DNA of 5,591 nt from an uncultured Eubacteriales bacterium (GCA_944333375.1 CALVKX010000135.1:1-5591); one strand, 5' to 3'. Counted from the stretch's first letter, positions 1 to 5,527 are shown. Notes: a model not told the origin generated them from the letters alone. Numbers and translations are program-made.

Positions 1-29
1 ATATTTGCATCTTCAACACTTGAAACCGC

Positions 30-67
30 AAAAAGAAAGAACACCGACATTGTATCAATATCGGTGT
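30..67 (-). terminator. Rho-independent terminator of ssrA
   Basis: On the minus strand, just after the CCA end of the tmRNA, an inverted repeat (41-52 against 56-67, one mismatch, 3-nt loop) is followed by a T-rich run (complement of 30-40). This is the classical intrinsic terminator layout, placed 7 nt past the mature tmRNA 3' end, so it should end the smpB-ssrA transcript. Confidence 0.85.
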
Positions 68-74
68 CCTTTGG

Positions 75-421
75 TGGTGGAGGTGAGGGGAATCGAACCC
101 CCGTCCGAAAGCATGCCTACACGGTTTTCTCCGAGCGCATCCATGGTTTTGGGATTCCCCTCGCCACACGCCCCATGGCGGGCTTGCGGCTACGGTAGCT
201 TCATAATTACGGGCGGCGCCTCAAAGCTTTGGCGCGCTCGTTCCCCGCTTCAATGACACCGTTTGCCTGACCAGCGGGCGGTCAGGGACGGCGCGCGGCG
301 TTACGCCGCGAAAGCGTATTCGCTATTGTCAGTTATTGTTTTTCCCCGTTGTTGCGCGGTGCAGGGGCCGCGGCTCGCTTACCGTGTACTCATTCACTCC
401 CGTCGAAACCAAAACACCCCC
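75..421 (-). ncRNA. ssrA: tmRNA (transfer-messenger RNA)
   Basis: This is the tmRNA that rescues ribosomes stalled on broken messages and tags the unfinished protein for proteolysis. The ends are fixed by base pairing. The 5' GGGGGUG (421 back to 415) pairs with CACCUCC near the 3' end (79-85 on the plus strand), followed by the discriminator A and an encoded CCA at 75-77. A T-arm with loop UUCGAUU and a 5-bp stem precedes the acceptor strand, and the 5' side shows the usual GGUUUCGACGGG element. Pseudoknot PK1 is visible: CGCGG/CCGCG (368-372 with 355-359) interlocked with CCCC/GGGG (364-367 with 344-347). The tag frame follows, with its stop codon in the loop of a GC-rich hairpin. The length of 347 nt is normal for a one-piece tmRNA. 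It begins 23 nt after the smpB stop, and no good promoter is seen in that gap, so it is probably co-transcribed with smpB and trimmed by RNase P at the 5' end. Confidence 0.97.
301..330 (-). other. tmRNA proteolysis-tag reading frame
   Basis: The codons running from 330 down to 301 on the minus strand read GAC AAT AGC GAA TAC GCT TTC GCG GCG TAA, giving DNSEYAFAA and a stop. With the alanine charged on the tmRNA, the tag would be (A)DNSEYAFAA. The resume codon is taken as GAC because it follows a UAACU element resembling the UAGUC that precedes the E. coli resume codon. A start one codon earlier (ACT, Thr) cannot be excluded. The hydrophobic AA end suits ClpXP-type recognition, though the penultimate residues are FAA, not the commoner LAA. 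Confidence 0.8.
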
Positions 422-444
422 ATGTGAGAACTGACATGCGACAT

Positions 445-909
445 TTAATCACGCTGGCGAAGCGCCCTTTCGATCTCGCGCTTGGCGTCGCGGGCCGCGG
501 CGGCGTCGCGCTTGTCATGCAGATGCTTGCCGCGGCAGAGGCCCAGCTCCAGCTTCATGCGCCCATCCTTCAGGTAAACCTTGAGGGGAACCAGCGTATA
601 TCCCTGCCGGCTCACCAGGCCGCTGAGCTTGCGGATCTCGCTTTTGTGCAGCAGCAGCTTTTTCGGACGCAGCGGGTCGCTGTTGAAAAAGCTGCCCTGC
701 TCGTAGGGGCTGATGTGCATGCCCTCGGCAAAAACCTCATTGCCTCGCACCAGGGCGAAACTTTCCTTGAGGTTGACCCGCCCCTGACGCATGCTTTTGA
801 CCTCGGTCCCCTTGAGGCAAAGGCCACATTCGTAGGTTTCCTCCACGAAATAGTCGTGATACGCCTTTTTGTTCTGCGCTACGGGTTTGACGCCCCGCTG
901 GTGCGGCAT
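445..909 (-). CDS. smpB: SsrA-binding protein SmpB
   Basis: SmpB binds the tRNA-like domain of tmRNA and delivers it to stalled ribosomes, where its C-terminal tail reads the empty mRNA channel. The 154-aa product has the family length. It carries the OB-fold signature around residues 28-39 ([11 protein letters not shown]) and the conserved KxxHDKR segment near 128-134, followed by a basic, helix-prone tail rich in Arg and Ala to the end. The start at 909 is supported by a very strong Shine-Dalgarno AAAGGAGGT (complement of 917-925), 7 nt before the ATG. The gene lies directly upstream of ssrA in the same direction, so protein and RNA partner sit in one unit. A sigma-A-like promoter lies 40 nt upstream. 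Confidence 0.97.
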   Translation of the reverse strand: MPHQRGVKPVAQNKKAYHDYFVEETYECGLCLKGTEVKSMRQGRVNLKESFALVRGNEVFAEGMHISPYEQGSFFNSDPLRPKKLLLHKSEIRKLSGLVSRQGYTLVPLKVYLKDGRMKLELGLCRGKHLHDKRDAAAARDAKREIERALRQRD

Positions 910-948
910 GGGGGAAACCTCCTTTCATGACCTTTTCCACAGCGAGTT

Positions 949-978
949 ATTATACCACGGCTTCGTATCAAAGCGCAA
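949..978 (-). promoter_or_regulatory. Predicted promoter of smpB-ssrA
   Basis: On the minus strand a perfect TATAAT (complement of 949-954) is preceded by TGG, which makes an extended -10. A weak -35, TTGCGC (complement of 973-978), stands 18 nt upstream. Transcription would start near 942, leaving a leader of about 33 nt with the strong smpB ribosome binding site. The extended -10 can make up for the poor -35. Confidence 0.7.
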
Positions 979-986
979 GCTCTTGC
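975..986. repeat. Inverted repeat between two divergent -35 boxes
   Basis: GCAAG-CT-CTTGC is a 5+5 inverted repeat covering most of the smpB -35 (973-978) and most of the proA -35 (983-988). It is embedded in a direct repeat of AAGCGCAA (971-978 and 988-995). The position suits a regulator site that would affect both promoters, but the repeat is short and no known regulator motif is recognised. Confidence 0.4.
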
Positions 987-1011
987 CAAGCGCAAAAGGG
1001 TGTCATATAAT
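983..1011 (+). promoter_or_regulatory. Predicted sigma-A promoter of proA
   Basis: TTGCCA (983-988) and a perfect TATAAT (1006-1011) are separated by exactly 17 nt. Transcription should begin near 1018, about 25 nt before the proA start, leaving just enough leader for the ribosome binding site. No room remains for an attenuator or T-box. Confidence 0.8.
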
Positions 1012-1042
1012 GCTTTCATACAGCAAAAAGGGGGAATGTCCG

Positions 1043-2341
1043 ATGGCAGGCGATATTGAGAGCATGGCGCAAAAGGCGCGGGAGGCATCCTTTGCGCTTG
1101 CGGCCGCCAGTCTGGAAACGCGGAACCGGGCGCTGGAGGCGATGGCCCGGAATATTGAAAACGGCATCGACGAGCTGCTGGCGGTGAACGCGGAAGATGT
1201 GGCGCAGGCCACGGCAGAGGGGCTGAGCGCTCCGCTGCTGAATCGCCTGAAGCTGACGCGCGCCAAATGCGACGCCATGGCGGCCGGGCTTCGTTCGCTG
1301 GCCGCCCTGCCCGATCCGCTGGGACACGTCCAGTATGCGCGGGAGCTCGTGCCGGGGCTGAACCTCTACCGCGTGAGCTGCCCCATCGGGGTGGTGGGCG
1401 TCATTTTTGAAAGCCGGCCGGATGCACTGGTCCAGATCGCGTCCCTTTGCCTCAAGAGCGGGAACGCAGTGCTGCTCAAGGGCGGCCGTGAGGCCGCGCG
1501 CACCAATGAGATGCTGGCGGGGCTCATCACGCGGGCGTCGGACGCCTGCGGCCTGCCGGAGGGCTGGTGCGCCCTTCTTCATTCGCGCGAGGATGTGCAG
1601 GAGATGCTCAGGCAGCACGAGTGGATCGACCTGGTGATTCCGCGCGGAAGCAACGCTTTTGTGCGCTACATCATGCAAAACAGCGAGATTCCCGTTCTGG
1701 GGCACGCCGAGGGCCTTTGCCATGTCTACGTGGACGATCCGTGCGACCTGGAGGTCGCGCTCAGGGTGACGCTGGACAGCAAGGCGCAAAACCTCTCCGT
1801 TTGCAATGCGGCTGAAACGCTGCTCGTGCACGCCGGCATCGCGCCGGATTTCCTGCCCCGGGCGGCCAAAGCGCTTGAGGAAAAGGGAATCGCCCTGCGC
1901 GGCGACGAGCGCACGGGCGCTATCATCCGTTGTAGCCCCGCCACGCAAGAGGATTGGTCGACGGAGTATCTCGACGCCGTGTTATCCATTCGGATCGTGG
2001 ACAGCCTTGAGCAGGCGGTCGCGCATATCAATCGGTATGGCTCGCATCATACGGATTGCATCGTGACGTCGCAGAGGGAACATGCGGAATTCTTTATGAC
2101 CCGCGTGGACAGTGCCGACGTGTTCCTCAACTGCTCCACGCGCTTTTCCGACGGCTTCCGCTACGGCTTTGGGGCGGAGGTCGGCATTGCCACCGGCAAG
2201 CTGCATGCCCGCGGTCCCATGGGAATGGAGGGCCTGTGCACCTACAAATACCGCCTCTATGGAAACGGGCAAACGCTGCGGGAGCTTGAGGAGGCGAAGA
2301 CCGCCTTCACCCATCGGGAAATCGAGCCCCGCCTGCCCTGA
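1043..2341 (+). CDS. proA: Gamma-glutamyl phosphate reductase (glutamate-5-semialdehyde dehydrogenase)
   Basis: ProA catalyses the second step of proline synthesis from glutamate: NADPH-dependent reduction of gamma-glutamyl phosphate to glutamate semialdehyde, in the cytoplasm. The 432-aa product has the usual family length. Aldehyde-dehydrogenase-fold landmarks are in order: VIFESRPD (about 120), KGGREA (about 146), DLVIPRGS (about 196), GHAEGLCHVYVD (about 220), the catalytic Cys254 in SVCNAAETLLVH, HTDCIVT, and the C-terminal GAEVGIATGKLHARGPMG block (up to about 394). The flank before the catalytic Cys reads NLSVCNA where many ProA proteins have RPSVCNA. The start at 1043 is chosen because an AAGGGGG ribosome binding site (1028-1034) lies 8 nt upstream. 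In-frame ATGs further up fall inside or before the promoter. No proB is adjacent, although proB-proA is the common pairing, so glutamate 5-kinase must be encoded elsewhere. Confidence 0.97.
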   Translation: MAGDIESMAQKAREASFALAAASLETRNRALEAMARNIENGIDELLAVNAEDVAQATAEGLSAPLLNRLKLTRAKCDAMAAGLRSLAALPDPLGHVQYARELVPGLNLYRVSCPIGVVGVIFESRPDALVQIASLCLKSGNAVLLKGGREAARTNEMLAGLITRASDACGLPEGWCALLHSREDVQEMLRQHEWIDLVIPRGSNAFVRYIMQNSEIPVLGHAEGLCHVYVDDPCDLEVALRVTLDSKAQNLSVCNAAETLLVHAGIAPDFLPRAAKALEEKGIALRGDERTGAIIRCSPATQEDWSTEYLDAVLSIRIVDSLEQAVAHINRYGSHHTDCIVTSQREHAEFFMTRVDSADVFLNCSTRFSDGFRYGFGAEVGIATGKLHARGPMGMEGLCTYKYRLYGNGQTLRELEEAKTAFTHREIEPRLP

Positions 2342-2349
2342 GACAGGCG
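2330..2349 (+). terminator. Weak hairpin over the proA stop codon
   Basis: CGCCTG (2330-2335) pairs with CAGGCG (2344-2349) around an 8-nt loop that contains the TGA stop. Only two T residues follow, so as an intrinsic terminator it would be poor. It may instead protect the transcript end or slow polymerase. Confidence 0.25.
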
Positions 2350-2385
2350 TTCCGACAAGACGCGAAACAATGGGGGGTTAAGCAT

Positions 2386-2429
2386 CCAGCCCGGGGCCGC
2401 TTTTGAGGCGCCTTTATAAAGCGGGCTGG
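2386..2429 (+). repeat. Long-loop inverted repeat between proA and vanZ gene
   Basis: CCAGCCCG (2386-2393) is perfectly complementary to CGGGCTGG (2422-2429). The 28-nt loop itself holds the palindromes AGGCGCCT (2406-2413) and CTTTATAAAG (2412-2421). No T run follows. This is the only notable structure in the 128-nt gap, and no convincing separate promoter for the next gene was found there, so read-through from proA is possible. Confidence 0.35.
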
Positions 2430-2469
2430 TTCCATCGAAACAAAACCGTAGCGGAGGAAAGTGCAGGCT

Positions 2470-2922
2470 ATGAAAAAAAGGACGGCATGGGGGATGTGCG
2501 CTGCCTGGATGGCTGTGATTTTCTGGATGTCCTCCATGCCGGGAGAGGTTTCGGGAGCGCAGAGCAGCATGTTGGTGCGGCTGCTGGTCCGATTTCTTTC
2601 GGCCGTGCTCGGTCACGGCATGACAGAGCAACTGCCGCTCGCCGCCATTGAACTGGCGCTGCGGAAGGCGGCTCACATGGCAGAATATGCGGTGCTGGGG
2701 CTTCTGTTCCAGCACGCGCTTCGATGCAGCGGCGCGCGCCGGGCCTGTCTGTGGGCGGTCGTGCTCAGCGCCGCCTACGCTGCCACCGATGAATTGCATC
2801 AGTATTTCATCCCGCTTCGCACAGCCAGCCTCATGGATGTTCTCATTGATACCCTCAGCGCATCCCTGGCCTGCGCGCTAGACAGCCTGCGCCTCAGGAG
2901 AAAGGCAAAAAAGGCCGCCTGA
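2470..2922 (+). CDS. VanZ-family membrane protein
   Basis: This is a 150-aa integral membrane protein of the VanZ-like family. VanZ itself gives low-level teicoplanin resistance, but most members have no proven role, so resistance should not be inferred. Family marks are visible: FWMSSMPGE (about 18-26) after a first hydrophobic helix, RKAAHMAEYAVLGLL (65-79), DELHQYF (107-113) and DVLIDTL (123-129). Hydrophobic segments lie near residues 6-23, 67-84, 92-106 and 122-137. The tail is basic (RLRRKAKK), as expected for a cytoplasmic end. The usual PGR after the HQ motif reads PLR here. The ATG at 2470 lies 12 nt after GGAGG (2453-2457). A GTG at 2461 in the same frame is only 3 nt from it and is less likely. 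The gene may be transcribed from proA or from an unseen promoter. Confidence 0.85.
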   Translation: MKKRTAWGMCAAWMAVIFWMSSMPGEVSGAQSSMLVRLLVRFLSAVLGHGMTEQLPLAAIELALRKAAHMAEYAVLGLLFQHALRCSGARRACLWAVVLSAAYAATDELHQYFIPLRTASLMDVLIDTLSASLACALDSLRLRRKAKKAA

Positions 2923-2926
2923 ACAG

Positions 2927-2944
2927 GTCATAAAAAGTTATGAC
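2927..2944. repeat. Perfect inverted repeat after vanZ gene
   Basis: GTCATAA (2927-2933) and TTATGAC (2938-2944) form a perfect 7-bp inverted repeat around AAAG, starting 5 nt after the stop codon of the VanZ-family gene. No T run follows, so it is not a standard terminator. It could be a 3'-end hairpin or a protein-binding palindrome. Confidence 0.45.
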
Positions 2945-2984
2945 GGGATACAGGATCAGAGATGTCGCATGCCTCCCCGGCCTG

Positions 2985-3006
2985 ACGCCGCAAGCGCTGC
3001 GTTTTT
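2985..3006 (+). terminator. Weak terminator-like hairpin
   Basis: ACGC (2985-2988) pairs with GCGT (2999-3002), and an inner CG/CG pair (2989-2990 with 2995-2996) extends the stem past a 2-nt bulge. Four further Ts follow (3003-3006). The stem is short, so this is at most a first, leaky stop for the VanZ-gene transcript. Confidence 0.3.
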
Positions 3007-3076
3007 ATGAGCGGTGGCGTCATTAGCCCCTGCGAAGCGAGTGTGGCACACGGAATAACCCATCTTCTGCTTTCGG

Positions 3077-3105
3077 CCGCTGGACAGACCGTCTGGCGGT
3101 TTTTT
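3077..3105 (+). terminator. Rho-independent terminator before the oxidative-stress operon
   Basis: CCGCTGGAC (3077-3085) pairs with GTCTGGCGG (3091-3099) in a 9-bp stem with two G-U pairs and a 5-nt loop, directly followed by six Ts (3100-3105). It insulates the dfx operon from upstream transcription. Apart from the hairpins listed, no gene is seen between 2923 and 3117. Confidence 0.85.
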
Positions 3106-3117
3106 GCAGGCTTTTGT

Positions 3118-3146
3118 GTTTCAGCCATCCAAAAATATGGTATACT
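3118..3146 (+). promoter_or_regulatory. Predicted promoter of the dfx operon
   Basis: TATACT (3141-3146) is preceded by TGG, an extended -10, and has the -35-like GTTTCA (3118-3123) 17 nt upstream. It begins right after the terminator at 3077-3105. Transcription would start near 3153. No typical PerR box (paired TTATAAT-like half-sites) was seen around it. Confidence 0.7.
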
Positions 3147-3152
3147 CAAGTC

Positions 3153-3274
3153 AGCATCACAAGGAGCGTCGCAGGAGGCGGGCTGGCCGCGTCCGATTTG
3201 CGCGTGGGAACAAAACGCAGCTCTGATGCGTGACCGATGGATCCGACTGGACAGCAAACATGAAGGAGGATGGA
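3153..3274 (+). other. 5' leader of the dfx operon
   Basis: About 120 nt lie between the predicted transcription start and the dfx start codon, longer than translation needs. The leader holds two Shine-Dalgarno-like runs without a suitably placed start codon (AAGGAG at 3161-3166, AGGAGG at 3173-3178). It also holds a small hairpin GCGG/CCGC (3178-3181 with 3187-3190) and a 5-bp hairpin ACGCA/TGCGT with a 7-nt loop (3215-3231). No known riboswitch class is recognised. The true dfx ribosome binding site is AAGGAGG at 3263-3269. Confidence 0.4.
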
Positions 3275-3652
3275 ATGATGGAGCAAAGGTTCTACATCTG
3301 CGAGCATTGCGGAAACATAATCGCCATGGTCAAAAGCAGCGGCGTGCCCGTGGTGTGCTGCGGAGAAAAGATGAAGGAGATCATCCCCGGAACGACGGAC
3401 GCAGCGGTTGAAAAGCATGTTCCCGTCTACAGCGTGGAGGGAAATACCGTGAAGGTCACGGTTGGCGCCGTGGAGCATCCGATGCTGCCTGAGCACCATA
3501 TCGAGTGGGTATCTCTGCAAACCAGACAGGGGAATCAGCGCAAGGCCCTGAGTCCGGGCGACGCGCCGAAGGTCTGCTTTTCCATCTGCGAGGGCGACGA
3601 GGTAGAGGCCGTCTATGCCTACTGCAATCTGCACGGCCTCTGGAGGGCATGA
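3275..3652 (+). CDS. dfx: Desulfoferrodoxin (superoxide reductase)
   Basis: This enzyme reduces superoxide to hydrogen peroxide without releasing oxygen, taking its electron from rubredoxin; it is cytoplasmic and typical of anaerobes. The 125-aa protein has both domains of a two-iron desulfoferrodoxin. The N-terminal desulforedoxin-type FeCys4 centre I uses Cys9, Cys12, Cys28 and Cys29 (YICEHCGN and VVCCGEK). The C-terminal catalytic centre II has His48, His68, His74, Cys117 and His120 ([20 protein letters not shown]), the standard His4Cys set. Glu46-Lys47, the pair that guides superoxide and solvent at the site, is present. The ribosome binding site AAGGAGG (3263-3269) serves either ATG 3275 or the next codon, ATG 3278, which has slightly better spacing; the product would differ by one Met. 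It is the first gene of a three-gene operon, 13 nt before the next start. Confidence 0.97.
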   Translation: MMEQRFYICEHCGNIIAMVKSSGVPVVCCGEKMKEIIPGTTDAAVEKHVPVYSVEGNTVKVTVGAVEHPMLPEHHIEWVSLQTRQGNQRKALSPGDAPKVCFSICEGDEVEAVYAYCNLHGLWRA

Positions 3653-3665
3653 GGAGGGACGCGGC

Positions 3666-4304
3666 ATGAAATACGTGTGTCCCATCTGCGGCTATGTATA
3701 TGACGAAAAGGCGGAAGGTGTTCCCTTTGCCCTCCTGCCCGACAGCTGGGTCTGTCCGCTGTGCGGCGCCGCGAAAAGCGCGTTTGTGCCCAAGGATGCT
3801 CCACAGGGCACATCGGCTCCACGCAAGCCCATCGAAATTGATCCGGACATGCATAAGTTGTCCCCGGGAGCTCTTGCGGCGCTGTTTTCCAACCTTGCCC
3901 GAGGCTGTGAAAAACAGTACAAGGCAAAGGAACAGGCCCTTTTCATGGAGATAGCCGATTTCTACACCGCCGCTGCGCCGGCCGTGAGCGGCGCGGATGA
4001 GAAGCTGGTTGCCGAACTTGTCAAAACGGATCTGGAGGAGCATTACCCCAATGTCAAAGCCGCGGCCGTTGAAGCGGCTGACCGGGGGACCCAGCGCATC
4101 TGCGTATGGGGCGAGAAGGTCACCCGTATCGTCCAGTCGCTGCTCAGCCGCTATGAGAAGGAGGGCGAGGCATTCCTTAAGGGAAACGAGGTCTGGGTCT
4201 GCACCGTCTGCGGCTTCATCTACGTGGGGGAAAGCGCCCCGAAGCTTTGCCCGGTATGCAAGGTGCCGGACTGGAAATTCGAGAAAATGGAAGGGAGGGC
4301 ATAA
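3666..4304 (+). CDS. Rubredoxin - ferritin-like - rubredoxin protein (rubrerythrin-related)
   Basis: The 212-aa protein has three parts. Residues 1-45 form a short-loop rubredoxin with CPIC (5-8) and CPLC (30-33), the loop being shortened as in the 45-residue Desulfovibrio desulfuricans rubredoxin (VPFxxLPDxW). Residues 62-172 are a helical, ferritin-like region. Residues 176-208 are a rubrerythrin-type rubredoxin with CTVC (179-182) and CPVC (195-198). Both FeS4 sites look intact. The core keeps a Glu (82, in GCEKQ) where rubrerythrin has its first helix ligand, but the two ExxH motifs are absent; Glu150 sits in EKVT where EKHH would be expected. It therefore more likely acts as an electron carrier or scaffold than as a peroxidase. 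The ATG at 3666 has AGGAGG (3652-3657) 8 nt upstream, overlapping the dfx stop. The next gene starts 3 nt after its stop, so translation is probably coupled. The exact role is inferred. Confidence 0.85.
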   Translation: MKYVCPICGYVYDEKAEGVPFALLPDSWVCPLCGAAKSAFVPKDAPQGTSAPRKPIEIDPDMHKLSPGALAALFSNLARGCEKQYKAKEQALFMEIADFYTAAAPAVSGADEKLVAELVKTDLEEHYPNVKAAAVEAADRGTQRICVWGEKVTRIVQSLLSRYEKEGEAFLKGNEVWVCTVCGFIYVGESAPKLCPVCKVPDWKFEKMEGRA

Positions 4305-4307
4305 GGC

Positions 4308-5483
4308 GTGAAGAGGATTGCAGTTAGAAATCTCAGGCTTTGCACAAAAGACTGCCTGTGCCTGTATGTCTGTCCCGTCGGTGCGGCCGATACAGAAGAC
4401 AGCGTGATCGACGTCACCAAGTGCATCGGATGCGGAGTGTGCGCCGAGGCATGCCCCAGCAAGGCCATCAGCATGGTCCCGGTCACCTACCCGCCGCAGC
4501 AGAAAAAGGCTGAAAACGTCGTGGCCCTTGCGAATGTCCTTGCCGAAAGCAAGGCCAGACAAGAGAAAGCCGCGCTGCAAATCGCACAGGATACGCAGCG
4601 CGAGGGGCTTTTCCGCCTGGCGAAAGGCATCGCGAAGTCCAATCGCCTGATGGCCGAGGACATCCTGCGGGAAGCGGGGTACATGCTTGCGCAGAGCGGA
4701 AATGCCCATAGCCTGCTCAGCGAGCTCATCGACAACCCTCCCTCCCCGGATTTTCCGAAAGATGCGGCAAAGCAGCTTTTGCAGCGGATTCCCAATAACG
4801 ACGAAACAAAGGAGAAGAAAAAAATGGAAAAGTGGAAGTGCAAGGTCTGCGGTTACATTCACGAAGGCCCCATGACGCCCGATTTCAAATGCCCCGTGTG
4901 CAAGCAGCCGGCAAGCTCCTTTGAGAAAATCGAGGACGCGCCGCCGGCCAATCCCTATGCCGGGACGCAGACGGAAAAGAACCTGGAGGCGGCCTTCGCC
5001 GGAGAATCGCAGGCGCGCAACAAGTATACGTATTTTGCTTCCGTTGCGAAAAAGGAAGGCTACGAACAGATCGCGGCCCTTTTCCTCAAAACCGCGGAAA
5101 ACGAGAAAGAGCATGCCAAGATGTGGTTCAAGGAGCTCAAGGGCATCGGCGACACCGCCCAAAACCTGCTCCATGCCGCAGAGGGCGAAAATTACGAATG
5201 GACCGACATGTATGACGGCTTTGCCAAGACCGCCGAGGCCGAGGGCTTTTCGGAGCTGGCGGCAAAATTCCGCCTTGTCGCCGCCATCGAAAAGCACCAC
5301 GAGGAGCGCTACCGCAAGCTCCTGGCCAACGTGGAAAGCATGCAGGTGTTTGAAAAGAGCGAGGTAAAGATTTGGGAATGTCGCAACTGCGGCCATATCG
5401 TCGTGGGGACCAAGGCGCCCGATGTCTGCCCGACCTGCAATCATCCGCAGAGCTATTTTGAGATCAACGCGGAAAATTACTGA
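4308..5483 (+). CDS. rbr: 2[4Fe-4S] ferredoxin - rubrerythrin fusion protein
   Basis: One open frame of 391 aa with no stop. Residues 1-58 are a ferredoxin domain: Cys12, 16, 18 and 22 (unusual spacing) and Cys39, 42, 45 and 49 (canonical CxxCxxCxxxCP). Residues 66-168 are helical and charged, without a recognised domain. Residues 173-391 are a full rubrerythrin: rubredoxin (CKVC 178-181, CPVC 195-198), a diiron four-helix domain with Glu233, Glu266-x-x-His269, Glu294, Glu297 and Glu328-x-x-His331, and a C-terminal rubredoxin (CRNC 358-361, CPTC 374-377). Rubrerythrin reduces hydrogen peroxide to water, and here the ferredoxin could feed it electrons. The GTG start at 4308 has AAGGGAGGG (4291-4299) 8 nt upstream. 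An internal AAGGAG and ATG at 4824 mark the junction, so the locus may be two genes that lost a stop, or may yield two products. Residues near the junction ([10 protein letters not shown]) look like a former C-terminus or a linker. Confidence 0.85.
   Translation: MKRIAVRNLRLCTKDCLCLYVCPVGAADTEDSVIDVTKCIGCGVCAEACPSKAISMVPVTYPPQQKKAENVVALANVLAESKARQEKAALQIAQDTQREGLFRLAKGIAKSNRLMAEDILREAGYMLAQSGNAHSLLSELIDNPPSPDFPKDAAKQLLQRIPNNDETKEKKKMEKWKCKVCGYIHEGPMTPDFKCPVCKQPASSFEKIEDAPPANPYAGTQTEKNLEAAFAGESQARNKYTYFASVAKKEGYEQIAALFLKTAENEKEHAKMWFKELKGIGDTAQNLLHAAEGENYEWTDMYDGFAKTAEAEGFSELAAKFRLVAAIEKHHEERYRKLLANVESMQVFEKSEVKIWECRNCGHIVVGTKAPDVCPTCNHPQSYFEINAENY
4809..4826 (+). promoter_or_regulatory. Internal ribosome binding site and start for free rubrerythrin
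   Basis: AAGGAG (4809-4814) lies 9 nt before ATG 4824-4826, in frame with the long gene and exactly where rubrerythrin homology begins ([11 protein letters not shown]). Initiation here would give a 219-aa rubrerythrin with rubredoxin domains at both ends, all diiron ligands and no ferredoxin part. The quality and exact position of the site argue that it is used, or was until recently. Confidence 0.6.
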
Positions 5484-5490
5484 TTGAAAT

Positions 5491-5519
5491 AGCCGTGATT
5501 CCCGGCGGGAATCACGGTT
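5491..5519 (+). terminator. Strong hairpin after the rubrerythrin gene
   Basis: CCGTGATTCCC (5493-5503) and GGGAATCACGG (5507-5517) form a perfect 11-bp stem with a GGC loop, which one A-T and one G-U pair extend. It lies 7 nt after the stop codon. The following tract (TTCAGTTT) is only partly T-rich, so it probably works together with the next hairpin or protects the mRNA 3' end. Confidence 0.6.
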
Positions 5520-5527
5520 CAGTTTGT

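Noticed and set aside
75..105. A separate tRNA gene on the minus strand
   Set aside because: The T-arm and CCA end belong to the tmRNA. The 5' acceptor strand is found more than 300 nt away at 415-421 and there is no anticodon arm.
5..256. A short plus-strand frame over the tmRNA gene
   Set aside because: It runs across the terminator and the folded part of the tmRNA on the opposite strand and has no ribosome binding site.
349..930. A 193-codon plus-strand frame over smpB and part of ssrA
   Set aside because: It is antisense to SmpB, whose motifs, length and ribosome binding site are all in place, and it starts within the tmRNA.
1010..1042. An upstream ATG start for proA at 1010
   Set aside because: This ATG overlaps the -10 box and would lie upstream of the transcript start; 1043 has the ribosome binding site and matches family length.
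1016..1948. A 310-codon minus-strand frame inside proA
   Set aside because: It lies opposite an unmistakable ProA and its product has no family features; a shadow of codon use.
2392..2420. A promoter for the VanZ-family gene using TATAAA at 2415-2420
   Set aside because: No acceptable -35 lies at 16-18 nt upstream; the AT-rich stretch is better explained by the palindrome it forms.
3198..3233. An 11-codon leader peptide (TTG start) before dfx
   Set aside because: The nearest Shine-Dalgarno run ends 19 nt upstream, and the peptide has no run of regulatory codons.
3456..5444. A very long minus-strand reading frame (662 codons) opposite the dfx operon
   Set aside because: Its translation shows no recognisable domain and it lies opposite three well-recognised metal-protein genes. 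GC-rich coding DNA often leaves the antisense strand open. No ribosome binding site or promoter was seen for it.
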